Part shown: positions 8,352-16,613 of the stretch, piece by piece
How the letters are laid out: every line of letters begins with the position of its first letter
Numbering within the stretch: position 1 is the first letter of the stretch
Source of the DNA: Agromyces ramosus
Lineage (GTDB): Bacteria > Actinomycetota > Actinomycetes > Actinomycetales > Microbacteriaceae
Reading direction: 5' to 3'
DNA length: 64,000 nt
NCBI RefSeq assembly: GCF_030817175.1
Contig: NZ_JAUSYY010000001.1
Coordinates: 2,108,001-2,172,000 of the forward strand
Notes under the pieces: model-generated
The model's input: the letters and a program-made list of their open reading frames with translations, nothing else
Database searches by the model: none
Told to the model about the DNA's origin: nothing
Made by a program: the position numbers and the translations under genes

Positions 8352-9370
8352 GCCGAGGCGCGACGCACGAGGTGCGTGGACATGATGTTGCGCCGCGGCA
8401 CGTCGGCGTCGCCGGAGAGGCGCCGCAGCAGCAGGTCGGCCATCTCGAACCCCATCTGCTCGGACGGCTGGTGCACCGTCGTGAGCGGGATCGCCGAGGC
8501 GGTGGCGGCGGGGCTGTCGTCGAAGCCGACGACGGCGACGTGGCCGGGCACGCTCCGTCCGCGCTCGCGGAGCACGGCGAGCGTCCCCGTGGCCATGAGG
8601 TCGCTCGCCACGAAGATGGCGTCGAGGTCGGGCACCCGGTCGAGCAGCCGCCGGGTCGCGCTCACGGCTCCGGCCACGGTGAAGTCGGCGTTCTCGACGG
8701 CGTCGGCCGGCATGCCCGCGGTCTCCATCGCCCGGCGGAAGCCCTCGAGGCGGTCGACGCCGGCGGGCATGTCGAGCGGCCCGGCGATGGTGCCGATGCG
8801 CCGCCGGCCGATGCTCGTGAGGTGCTGGGTGCCGATGAAGCCGCCCTCGACGTTGTCGACGTCGACGAAGATATGGTCGCCGGGCCGCGACGGCCGGCCG
8901 CCGAACACGATGGGGAGGGCCTCGTCGGCGACGCGCTGCAGGTCGTCGCCCTCGTGGTGGGAGACCACGAGGGCGCCGTCGATGACGCCGGAACGCAGGT
9001 AGCGCATCGTCTTGTGGGTCGGATCGCTCGAGGCGACGAGCAGGTTGAGCAGGTACTCGCTCTCGTCGAGCCGCCTGGTGATGCCCTGCACGATCGCCGC
9101 GAAGTACGGATCGCCGAAGAAGCGCGTGATGTCTTCGGGAACCACGAGTGCGACGGCGCCCGACGTGCGGCTGGCGAGTGAACGCGCGGCACGATTCGGC
9201 ACGTAGTTCAGCTTCGCGATGGCGGCGTTCACGGCGGTGACGACCTCTGGGCTCACCTTCGGCGAGCCGTTCACCACGCGACTGACGGTCGCGCGGGAGA
9301 CGTTCGCCTCTCGCGCGACCGCCTCGAGCGTCGGCGCCGAGGGTCGTGCGCGAACCCCACCCGCATGCAT
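8348..9370 (-). CDS. cebR: LacI-family repressor, probable CebR-type cellobiose regulator
   Basis: This 340-residue protein has an N-terminal LacI helix-turn-helix (LEAVAREANVSRATVSRVVN, about residues 14-33) followed by a hinge and a periplasmic-binding-protein-like sugar sensor domain. It is the last gene of a block whose other members make the importer and beta-glucosidase. The block promoter and the GH6 cellulase both carry TGAGAGCGCTCTCA, close to the known CebR box of Streptomyces. By analogy it blocks transcription until cellobiose or a similar oligosaccharide binds. The symbol rests on family, neighbours and operator match; the ligand is inferred. A 44-nt gap separates it from the beta-glucosidase gene. 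Confidence 0.8.
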   Translation of the reverse strand: MHAGGVRARPSAPTLEAVAREANVSRATVSRVVNGSPKVSPEVVTAVNAAIAKLNYVPNRAARSLASRTSGAVALVVPEDITRFFGDPYFAAIVQGITRRLDESEYLLNLLVASSDPTHKTMRYLRSGVIDGALVVSHHEGDDLQRVADEALPIVFGGRPSRPGDHIFVDVDNVEGGFIGTQHLTSIGRRRIGTIAGPLDMPAGVDRLEGFRRAMETAGMPADAVENADFTVAGAVSATRRLLDRVPDLDAIFVASDLMATGTLAVLRERGRSVPGHVAVVGFDDSPAATASAIPLTTVHQPSEQMGFEMADLLLRRLSGDADVPRRNIMSTHLVRRASA

Positions 9371-9414
9371 AACGGCCAGTCTATTTCCGTGTCGTCGTGA
9401 TCGGTGGACGCCGC

Positions 9415-10893
9415 TCAGTGGGCCGGAAGTGCGCGTTCCCGGATGATGGCGGCGTAGGCGAGTCCGCTGTCCTTCACGGTCCGCTCCTGCGTCTCGTAGT
9501 CGACACGCACGAGGCCGAACCGCTTGTCGTAGCCCCACGCCCACTCGAAGTTGTCCATGACCGACCAGTAGAAGTAGCCGTGCACGGGCACGCCCTCGCC
9601 GACGGCGTCGAGGATCGCGCCGAGGTGCGACTCGAGGAACTCCGTGCGCTCGCCGTCGTGGACGCCGCCGTCGGCCGCCACGCGGTCGTCGTAGGCGGCA
9701 CCGTTCTCGGTGACGTAGAGACGAACGCCGGCGGATGCCGCGTACTCCTCGTGCACGCGAACGAGCAGTTCGCGCAGGCCGTCGGGCTGCACCTCCCAAT
9801 CCATCGCCGTGAGCGGCAGGTTCTGCGGGTGGTTGAAGACGCCGTCGGCCGCCGGGTACGGCGACCTCGTGGGACGATCCGTCGGCGCGCTCCCGAGGAG
9901 CGGGTGCTCGGCCGGCCGGTCGCTCACCGACTCGCCGTGGTAGTAGTTCACGCCGAGTGCGTCGATGGGGGTCGAGATCACCGCGAGGTCGCCGTCGAGC
10001 ACGACGTCGTCGAGCCCGAGGTGGCCCACGTCGGCGCGCAGGTCGTCGGCGTACTCGCCCCGGAAGATCGGGTCGAGGAAGAACCGGTTGAACTGCCCGT
10101 CGATGCGGCGGGCGGCGTCGACGTCGCCGGGGCTCGCCGGGTCGACCGGCTTGGCCACCGTGAGGTTCAGGGTGATGCCGAGCTCGAGCCCGGGATCGCG
10201 TTCGCGCAGCGCCTGCACCGCGAGCCCGTGGGCGAGCAGCAGGTGGTGGCCCGCCGCGAGGCCGGCCGCGACATCCTGCCGGCCTGGTGCGTGCGCGCCG
10301 GCCGTGTAGCTGAGGAACGACGAGCACCACGGCTCGTTGAGCGTCGTCCACACATCGACCCGGTCGCCGAGCGCCTCGTGCATGTCGAGTGCGTAGTCGC
10401 GGAACCGGAACGCGGTGTCGCGGTTCGTCCACCCGCCCTGCTCCTCGAGCGCCTGCGGCAGGTCCCAATGGTAGAGGGTCAGCCAGGGCTTGATTCCGGC
10501 CCCCAGCAGTTCGTCGACGAGGCGCGAGTAGAAGTCGATGCCGTGCGGGTTCACCGGTCCGCCGTCGGGGCGAACGCGCGCCCACGAGGTGGAGAACCGA
10601 TAGGTCTGCAGTCCGAGCTGCTTCATGAGCGCGACATCGTCGCGGTAGCGGTGGTAGTGGTCGCACGCGACGTCGCCGTTGTCGGCGTTGATGACGGCGC
10701 CCGGCACCCTGCTGAACGCGTCCCAGATCGAGTCGGTGCGGCCGTCCTCGTGGCTCGCCCCCTCGATCTGGTACGCGGCGGTCGCAGCCCCGAAGAGGAA
10801 GTCGGCCGGGAACCGGCGGGTCGCGACGGAGGAAGCGGTGGTGGCGATGGTGTCGGTCATGATCTTGCGGTGGTCTCCGAGGTCGATGGTCAT
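9415..10893 (-). CDS. bglC: GH1 beta-glucosidase
   Basis: The protein has 492 residues. It begins the GH1 fold with FPADFLFGAATAAYQIEGA and has both catalytic glutamates, acid/base in WTTLNEPW and nucleophile in LYVTENG. No signal peptide is present, so it acts in the cytoplasm and hydrolyses imported cellobiose or other beta-glucosides to glucose. The ATG at 10893 overlaps the stop of the upstream permease gene (ATGA) and has GGGAG upstream, which supports translational coupling. A second ATG at 10860 would remove 11 residues and is possible. The order importer-permeases-GH1 matches cebEFG-bglC of Streptomyces. Confidence 0.9.
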   Translation of the reverse strand: MTIDLGDHRKIMTDTIATTASSVATRRFPADFLFGAATAAYQIEGASHEDGRTDSIWDAFSRVPGAVINADNGDVACDHYHRYRDDVALMKQLGLQTYRFSTSWARVRPDGGPVNPHGIDFYSRLVDELLGAGIKPWLTLYHWDLPQALEEQGGWTNRDTAFRFRDYALDMHEALGDRVDVWTTLNEPWCSSFLSYTAGAHAPGRQDVAAGLAAGHHLLLAHGLAVQALRERDPGLELGITLNLTVAKPVDPASPGDVDAARRIDGQFNRFFLDPIFRGEYADDLRADVGHLGLDDVVLDGDLAVISTPIDALGVNYYHGESVSDRPAEHPLLGSAPTDRPTRSPYPAADGVFNHPQNLPLTAMDWEVQPDGLRELLVRVHEEYAASAGVRLYVTENGAAYDDRVAADGGVHDGERTEFLESHLGAILDAVGEGVPVHGYFYWSVMDNFEWAWGYDKRFGLVRVDYETQERTVKDSGLAYAAIIRERALPAH

Positions 10894-11819
10894 CCCTTCA
10901 CAGCTCCCGCCATGATGCCGCTCACGAGCTGCTTGCCGGCGAAGACGAAGAGCAGGAGCAGCGGCAGCGTCGACAGCAGCACACCGGCGAGCACGATCGA
11001 GTAGTCCACGAAGTGGTTGGACTGCAGGAGCGAGAGCGCGACCGGAAGGGTCGGGTCGCTGCGGTCGAGCACGATGAAGGGCCAGAAGAAGTTGTTCCAG
11101 GCCGTGACGAACGTGAACAGGCCGAGCATCGCGGCAGCGGGGCGTGCGGCGACCACGCCGATGGTCCAGAAGGTGCGGATCATCGACGCGCCGTCGACGC
11201 GTGCCGCCTCGATGAGCTCGTCGGGCACCGACTGCTGCAGGTACTGGGTCATCCAGAACACGCCGAACGCGCTCGTCAGCGCCGGGATGATGATCGCCCC
11301 GATGTTGCCGGTCCAGCCGAGGTCGGCGAACAGGATGTAGAGCGGGACGACGCCGAGCTGCAGGGGCACGGCCATCGTCGCCACGACGAAGACGAGGAGC
11401 GGCTTGCTCCCGGGGAAGCGGAGCTTGGCGAACGCCCAGCCGGCGAGCGTGGAGGTCGCGACGACGGATGCCGCGATCAGCGCCGAGCTCAGGATCGAGT
11501 TCCACAGCGCCCGCCAGAAGTTCACCGCCGGGTCGTTCACGACCGTGGCCGCGTTCTCGAGGAAGTTGCCGCCGGGGATCCACGACATGTTCGGGTCGTT
11601 GATCGTCGAGGCGTCGCCCGACCCGATGAGGAACGACCAGTAGAAGGGGAAGAGCGACCCGATCAGGACGACCCCGAGGCCGACGTAGACCCAGAAGCCG
11701 GCGCGCACGCCGCGGATGCGGGTCGTGCGCTGGCGCCGACGGTCGTCGCGTTGTCGGGGCATCCGCCCCAGTGCGAGTTCCTCGGCGTAGTTCGCCGGGG
11801 GAGTGCCGAGTGCGGTCAT
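10890..11819 (-). CDS. cebG: ABC sugar importer permease, MalG type
   Basis: This 309-residue integral membrane protein has about six transmembrane helices. The binding-protein-dependent transport signature EAARVDGAS (EAAxxDGA loop, which docks the ATPase) lies near residue 203. A charged cytoplasmic N-terminus of about 40 residues precedes helix 1. It is the MalG-like half of the importer and pairs with the MalF-like protein encoded 2 nt upstream. No ATPase gene is in the block; as in Streptomyces, a shared MsiK-type ATPase elsewhere would be needed (inference). Confidence 0.88.
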   Translation of the reverse strand: MTALGTPPANYAEELALGRMPRQRDDRRRQRTTRIRGVRAGFWVYVGLGVVLIGSLFPFYWSFLIGSGDASTINDPNMSWIPGGNFLENAATVVNDPAVNFWRALWNSILSSALIAASVVATSTLAGWAFAKLRFPGSKPLLVFVVATMAVPLQLGVVPLYILFADLGWTGNIGAIIIPALTSAFGVFWMTQYLQQSVPDELIEAARVDGASMIRTFWTIGVVAARPAAAMLGLFTFVTAWNNFFWPFIVLDRSDPTLPVALSLLQSNHFVDYSIVLAGVLLSTLPLLLLFVFAGKQLVSGIMAGAVKG

Positions 11820-11821
11820 GG

Positions 11822-12805
11822 CTACCGCCGCCCTTCGTCGCGGACGAGTCGTCTCGTCACGAGCAGATTGATGAGGCCGATGATCAGGATGATCAGGAAC
11901 AGGATCCAGGCGAGGGCCGCCGCTCGTCCGAAGTTCCACTGACCCCAGCCGATGTCGTAGAGGTAGAGCGTGATCGTGAGCCACTGCTGTGCGGCGCCCC
12001 CGCGCCCGAACTGGTCGAACATGCGGGGCTCGTCGAAGATCTGCAGGCCGCCGATGGTGGAGGTGATGATCACGAAGATGAGCGTCGGCTTCAGTGACGG
12101 CAGCGTGATGCTGCGGAACTGGCGGAAGGCGCCGGCGCCGTCGACCGTCGCGGCCTCGTAGTAGTCGCGCGGCACCGCCTGCATCGCCGCGAGGAGGATG
12201 AGCGTGTTGTAGCCGGTCCAGCGGAAGTTCACCATCGTGGAGATCGCCACGTGGCTCCAGAACGCGTCCTTGTGCCACTGGATCGCCGGCAGCCCGAGGT
12301 CGGTCAGGACGCTGTTCACGAGGCCGTGGTTGTCGCCGAACATGTTGCTGAAGATGAGGGCGACGGCGACGGGCGCCATCACGAACGGCACGAGCACGCC
12401 CATGCGCCAGAAGGTCTTCGATCGGATGTTCCGGTCGAGCATCGCGGCGATGAAGACCGCGGCGATGAGCTGCGGCACGCTCGAGAGCAGGAAGATGCTG
12501 AAGGTGTTGCGGAGGGCGGTCCAGAACTGGGGCTGGCCGAGGATCCAGACGTACTGGTCGAACCCGACGAACTCGCCCGAGTTGCGGACGAGGTCCCAGT
12601 CCATGAAGGAGATCACCGCGGTGAACGCGATGGGGAAGATGCCGACCACCAGGAACATGATGAAGAACGGCGAGATGTAGAGGTACGGCGAGACCTTGAG
12701 GTCCCATCGGCTGAGGCGCTGGCTGAACGAGATGACGCGCGGCGCCCGTCCGGGGTTCGGTTTCGGCGGCGCGGACTCGTCGACGCGTGTCGCGGTGGCG
12801 GTCAC
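11822..12805 (-). CDS. cebF: ABC sugar importer permease, MalF type
   Basis: This 327-residue membrane protein has about six transmembrane helices and the ATPase-docking loop EAATVDGAG. The GTG at 12805 is chosen because AAGGGAG lies about 8 nt upstream; the open frame extends further but has no ribosome site. It forms the transmembrane channel with the MalG-type protein. A strong hairpin separates it from the solute-binding protein gene upstream. Confidence 0.88.
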   Translation of the reverse strand: MTATATRVDESAPPKPNPGRAPRVISFSQRLSRWDLKVSPYLYISPFFIMFLVVGIFPIAFTAVISFMDWDLVRNSGEFVGFDQYVWILGQPQFWTALRNTFSIFLLSSVPQLIAAVFIAAMLDRNIRSKTFWRMGVLVPFVMAPVAVALIFSNMFGDNHGLVNSVLTDLGLPAIQWHKDAFWSHVAISTMVNFRWTGYNTLILLAAMQAVPRDYYEAATVDGAGAFRQFRSITLPSLKPTLIFVIITSTIGGLQIFDEPRMFDQFGRGGAAQQWLTITLYLYDIGWGQWNFGRAAALAWILFLIILIIGLINLLVTRRLVRDEGRR

Positions 12806-12844
12806 GGTGGTGCTCCCTTGGGGGTGGACGGCGGGTCGGGTGGA

Positions 12845-12878
12845 GGCACGGGCCGCGCCCGGAGGCGCGACCCGTGCC
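12845..12878 (-). repeat. Strong hairpin between the binding-protein and permease genes
   Basis: GGCACGGG pairs with CCCGTGCC, and an inner GCGCC pairs with GGCGC, with a small internal bulge. No U-run follows. A hairpin here is usual in ABC operons and would stabilise the binding-protein mRNA or partly stop transcription, lowering permease expression. Confidence 0.6.
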
Positions 12879-12884
12879 GTTCGG

Positions 12885-14150
12885 TCAGAAGGCGCTGACC
12901 TCGGTGACCCACGTGTTCCACGAGGTCGTCTGGTCTTCGACGCCGTCGAAGACTCGGGTGACCGCGTTCTGGAGCGCGTCGTGGAACTGGAAGAACTGCG
13001 CACCCTTGTACGTCGCGACCGTCACGGCCTCGGCGCGCTTGACGCCGATCTCGCCGGTCGGTGCGTTGTTGAAGTACTCGTTGGTGAAGGCGGTGAGGCC
13101 CTCATCCTCGTAGGCGTCGGACTGGCTCGGGAAGGTGCCCGCGTTGACGAACGCCTTGACCTGCTGCTCGGGAGCGGTCAGCCAGTCGGCGAGCTTGAGC
13201 GCCTCGTCGACGTTCTTGCCGTTGGCCGGCACCGTGAGGTACGAGCCGCCCCAGTTGCCGCCGCCGCCGGGGAAGACGTCGGCGACGTCCCAGCCGGTGA
13301 CCTCGGGAGCGTTGCCGGAGATGACACCGTGCATCCAGCCCGGGCAGAGCATCGCGGCGAACTCGCCGTTCGCCATCGAGGCGAACCAGTCGTCGCTCCA
13401 CTGGCCCGCGTAGGCAGAGATCGGCACGGCGCGCTCGACGACCGTGTTGTAGGCGTCTTCGATGTCGGGGTTCTCGGTCGCGACAATGGTGCCGTCGGGC
13501 TCCTCGTAGGCGGTCTCGAGCTGGTTCACGAGGCCCTGGAGCACCGAGTTGGCCGAGTCGATGAACGGCTTGCCCGTCGCGGCCTTGTACTGGTCGGCCA
13601 CGTTGAAGAAGTTGTCCCAGTCGCCCTCGAGGAGTGCTGCGACCTCTGCACGGTCGGTGGGCAGGCCGGCGGCTGCGAACAGGTCGGAGCGGTAGCACAC
13701 GCCCTGCGGGCCGATGTCGGTCCCGAAGCCGACGAGGCGCCCGTCGCCGTCGGTCGCCGCGGCTTCCTTCCAGTCGAGCCAGCGGCCCTTCGCGTCGGCG
13801 GGCACCTCGGCGAGCAGGTCGGAGTACTGCATCGCCTCGGTGAACCAGTCGACCTCGACGGCCTCGATGTCGGCGAGCCCCTCCTTGCCGAGCTTCTGGA
13901 AGTAGTTGGCGCGTGCGTCGTTCGACGTGGCGGCCCGGTTGTGGACGATCGTGACGTTCGGGTTCTCGTCCATGTACTCCTGGAGGAGCTCGTCGGTGTA
14001 GCCGAAGTCGTTGAAGGTGGCGAGGCTGAGTTCGACCTTGCCCCCTTCTTCACCGGAGTCGGAACTCGGCGAACAACCGGTGGCGATGATGGCGATGGAT
14101 GCGGCGCCTGCGATGGCGGCGATCGCCTTGGTGCGTCGTGAAATCTTCAC
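12885..14150 (-). CDS. cebE: Cello-oligosaccharide-type ABC solute-binding lipoprotein
   Basis: This 421-residue family 1 solute-binding protein has a basic n-region, a hydrophobic core and the lipobox IIATGCS, so it would be lipid-anchored outside the membrane through the Cys about 25 residues from the start. The remainder has the two-lobe sugar-binding fold. The GTG at 14150 has AAGGGAG with 5-nt spacing; the GTG at 14156 overlaps that ribosome site and is less likely. It is the first gene of the importer block and delivers sugar to the two permeases. The name is by synteny and operator; the ligand is inferred to be cellobiose/cellotriose. Confidence 0.85.
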   Translation of the reverse strand: MKISRRTKAIAAIAGAASIAIIATGCSPSSDSGEEGGKVELSLATFNDFGYTDELLQEYMDENPNVTIVHNRAATSNDARANYFQKLGKEGLADIEAVEVDWFTEAMQYSDLLAEVPADAKGRWLDWKEAAATDGDGRLVGFGTDIGPQGVCYRSDLFAAAGLPTDRAEVAALLEGDWDNFFNVADQYKAATGKPFIDSANSVLQGLVNQLETAYEEPDGTIVATENPDIEDAYNTVVERAVPISAYAGQWSDDWFASMANGEFAAMLCPGWMHGVISGNAPEVTGWDVADVFPGGGGNWGGSYLTVPANGKNVDEALKLADWLTAPEQQVKAFVNAGTFPSQSDAYEDEGLTAFTNEYFNNAPTGEIGVKRAEAVTVATYKGAQFFQFHDALQNAVTRVFDGVEDQTTSWNTWVTEVSAF

Positions 14151-14210
14151 GGTCACTCCCTTGTGTGCGTGGTGTCGGAATGGTCACGTGAGGACGCGCC
14201 GACCCACTGG

Positions 14211-14224
14211 TGAGAGCGCTCTCA
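14211..14224 (-). promoter_or_regulatory. CebR-like operator O1 of the cellobiose importer
   Basis: TGAGAGCGCTCTCA, identical to the site before the GH6 cellulase. It lies 13 nt downstream of the -10 box, so a bound repressor would block elongation or open-complex formation. Confidence 0.8.
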
Positions 14225-14237
14225 CGATGCAGACCCG

Positions 14238-14267
14238 ATGCTAGTGAGCCGCCGATGACCGTGTCAA
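14238..14267 (-). promoter_or_regulatory. Promoter of the cellobiose importer operon
   Basis: On the minus strand a perfect TTGACA (14262-14267) is followed after 18 nt by TAGCAT (14238-14243). It is bracketed by two copies of the operator. The leader to the GTG is about 80 nt. Confidence 0.75.
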
Positions 14268-14280
14268 GAGAGCGCTCTCA
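14267..14280 (-). promoter_or_regulatory. CebR-like operator O2 overlapping the -35 box
   Basis: On the minus strand TGAGAGCGCTCTCT, one mismatch from the palindrome. It overlaps the TTGACA by one base. Two sites 56 bp apart (about five helical turns) could be bound on the same face of the DNA, allowing looping. Confidence 0.7.
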
Positions 14281-14383
14281 CAGCGGCGTTTCGTTACCGA
14301 GCCGTGATCGAGCCACGAGCTTCGGCGCACGCCGCAGCCGCCGCGCCCCCCGGCGCCGACGGCGCCGGGCGTACACTCGAACG

Positions 14384-15211
14384 GTGTCTGCAAGCGAGCG
14401 CCGAGAGCTGTCCGACCAGGTCCAGCGCCGTCGTCTCGTCATCGCCGCCTCGCTCAGCGTCGCGCTCATCGCCGGCAGCGTCGCGGTGGTCGGCGCGGTC
14501 GTGGGCGCCGAGGCGAGCGGCGGGGCGGCATCCTCGCCGGCCGGGGGCGAGGGCGCCGAGGGTGCAGCCGGCCCCGAGTCCGCGCGCCCGGCCCCTGACA
14601 CCGCACCGCCGCCCGCGACGGTCGAGACCTTCGACCGCGCGGCGCACTCGATCGACGACCCGGCGAGCATCTGGGTCGTGGTCGACAAGCTGCGTCCCCT
14701 GAACCCGCAGGACTATGAGCCGGTCGACCTCGTCGACGTGCCCGTCGAGCACACCTGGGAGCCGCTGCTTCGGCAGGAGGCATCCGACGCCGTCGTCGCG
14801 ATGTTTCAGGCCGCGCTCGACGAGGCCGGGCTCGAACTCGCGTCGAACAGCGCCTTCCGCTCCTACTCCGCGCAGGAGTCGATCTACGACGGCGACGACC
14901 TGTTGACGGCGCGACCGGGTTTCAGCGAGCACCAGACGGGCCTCGCGATCGACATCGGGGCAGCCTCGGGCGAGTGCTCGCTCGCCGCGTGCTTCGGCGA
15001 CATCGCCGAGGGCGTCTGGCTGCGCGACAACGCCTGGCGATTCGGCTTCATCCTCCGCTACCCGGCCGACAAGACGCCCGTCACCGGCTACGAGTTCGAG
15101 CCGTGGCACTACCGCTACGTCGGCGTCGAGCTCGCGACCGAGATGCGGGAGACCGGCATCACCACGCTCGAGGAGTTCTTCGGCCTCCCTGCAGCACCCG
15201 AATACGGCTGA
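14384..15211 (+). CDS. VanY-type D-alanyl-D-alanine carboxypeptidase (M15B)
   Basis: This 275-residue protein has one N-terminal membrane anchor (about residues 17-42) and an Ala/Pro/Gly-rich linker. A peptidase M15 domain follows. Zinc ligands are in SEHQTGLAIDIG (His and Asp) and EPWHYRYVG (His), with the substrate-binding SAFRSY segment before them. It should trim the terminal D-Ala from peptidoglycan stem peptides at the outer face. The GTG at 14384 follows TACACT (14372-14377) by 6 nt with no ribosome site, so it is probably leaderless; the longer open frame upstream crosses operator DNA and is not used. Confidence 0.85.
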   Translation: MSASERRELSDQVQRRRLVIAASLSVALIAGSVAVVGAVVGAEASGGAASSPAGGEGAEGAAGPESARPAPDTAPPPATVETFDRAAHSIDDPASIWVVVDKLRPLNPQDYEPVDLVDVPVEHTWEPLLRQEASDAVVAMFQAALDEAGLELASNSAFRSYSAQESIYDGDDLLTARPGFSEHQTGLAIDIGAASGECSLAACFGDIAEGVWLRDNAWRFGFILRYPADKTPVTGYEFEPWHYRYVGVELATEMRETGITTLEEFFGLPAAPEYG

Positions 15212-15215
15212 GCGG

Positions 15216-16562
15216 ATGCCGCGCCGAGTCGTCTCCCCGTCGCGTCGCGGCCTCTCGCTCGGCGTGCTCATCGTCAACCAGCTGCTCGCGGGCGTGGGCG
15301 TGGCCTCGGGCATGGCGCTGGCCGCGATCCTCGTCGCCGACCTGACCGGCGTCGTCGCGATGGGCGGGCTCGCGCAGTCGTCGAGCGTGCTCGGGGCGGC
15401 GCTCGTCGCGATTCCGCTGGCGCGGCTCGCGGTGCGTTCCGGCCGCCACGTGGCACTCGCGGTGGGCTATGGGTTCGCGTTCCTCGGCGCAGTGCTCGTG
15501 ATCGTCGCGGCCACGAGCGGATGGCCGGTGCTCGTCTTCCTCGGGCTGGCGGCGTTCGGAGCGGGCAACGCGGCGGGCCTCCAGTCGCGGTTCGCCGCGA
15601 CCGAGATCGCCGCACCCGGATTCGCGGCGCGCTCGATGTCGCTCGTGCTGTGGGCGACGACGATCGGCTCGGTGGCAGGCCCGCTCCTCTCCGAGGTCGG
15701 CGATGAGCTCGGCCGCTCGCTCGGCATGCCGCCGCTCGTCGGCCCGTTCCTGTTCTCGGCGACGGCGTTCGCGGTCTCGTCGGTCCTCGTCGCGACACTG
15801 CTCCGCACCCCGGGCGCGGGCTACCTCGCGTCGGCGACCTCGGAGCAGCCCGCCGGCGCCGAAGACGAGTTCGCGCCCGACCACGTCGCCGACCCGTCTG
15901 GATCGGCCGCCGCACCGCCTCGCGTCGGCGCCTGGACCGCGCTGCGAACCGCCGCTCGCAAACCGGCGGCGCTCGTCGCGATCCTCGCGATCGTCTGCTC
16001 GCACACCGTGATGGTCGGCGTCATGGTCATGACGCCCGTGCACATGGTCCAGCACGGACTCTCGATCTCGCTCGTGGGCATCGTGATCAGCATCCACATC
16101 CTCGGCATGTTCGGCGCGAGCCCGCTCATGGGCTGGCTCGCCGACCGCATCGGCTCGTTCCGCGTCATCCTCATGGGCGCGAGCATCCTCATCACCGCCA
16201 CCCTGATCGGCATCCTGGCCCCGGGCGACGACATGCTGCTGGTCACGCTCGCGCTCGGGCTGCTCGGACTCGGCTGGTCGGCCGGGATGATCGGCGGGTC
16301 GACGCTGCTCACGACCTCGGTCGACGAGCGGCTCCGCGTGCCGTTGCAGGGAGCGACGGATGCCGCGATGAACGTCGCGGCGGCGGCATCCGCTGCATTC
16401 TCGGGTCTCGTGCTCGGCACCGGTGGGTTCCCGGGCGTCAACCTGGTCGCGATCCTCGTGCTCTCGCCCCTCGCGGTGGCGGTGCTCCGCCTCGTCCGTC
16501 GTGCGCCGGCGCGCCACCGCCTGACGCCCCCTGAGTGCCCATCCCGCGCGGCCGCGCGGTGA
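15216..16562 (+). CDS. MFS transporter, 12 transmembrane helices
   Basis: This 448-residue major facilitator protein has two six-helix halves joined by a polar loop rich in Ala/Glu/Asp (about residues 205-240). The GWLADRIGSFR stretch after helix 8 is the MFS motif A equivalent in the second half (GxxADRxGxR). It starts 4 nt after the carboxypeptidase gene, so they may be cotranscribed. Drug or metabolite efflux is the usual guess; the substrate is not determined. Confidence 0.85.
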   Translation: MPRRVVSPSRRGLSLGVLIVNQLLAGVGVASGMALAAILVADLTGVVAMGGLAQSSSVLGAALVAIPLARLAVRSGRHVALAVGYGFAFLGAVLVIVAATSGWPVLVFLGLAAFGAGNAAGLQSRFAATEIAAPGFAARSMSLVLWATTIGSVAGPLLSEVGDELGRSLGMPPLVGPFLFSATAFAVSSVLVATLLRTPGAGYLASATSEQPAGAEDEFAPDHVADPSGSAAAPPRVGAWTALRTAARKPAALVAILAIVCSHTVMVGVMVMTPVHMVQHGLSISLVGIVISIHILGMFGASPLMGWLADRIGSFRVILMGASILITATLIGILAPGDDMLLVTLALGLLGLGWSAGMIGGSTLLTTSVDERLRVPLQGATDAAMNVAAAASAAFSGLVLGTGGFPGVNLVAILVLSPLAVAVLRLVRRAPARHRLTPPECPSRAAAR

Positions 16563-16596
16563 GCGCGCTCTCACGGACTTCCCAGTCTTTGGGAAG
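16560..16596 (+). promoter_or_regulatory. Imperfect CebR-like site followed by a short hairpin
   Basis: TGAGCGCGCTCTCA (16560-16573) differs by one base from the CebR-like operator and overlaps the MFS stop codon. It is followed by CTTCCCA/TGGGAAG, a 7-bp stem with 5-nt loop (16578-16596). Both lie just upstream of the amidase-domain gene. They may be a regulatory leader or only a weak terminator. Confidence 0.35.
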
Positions 16597-16613
16597 GATC
16601 CTCACAAAATCGC

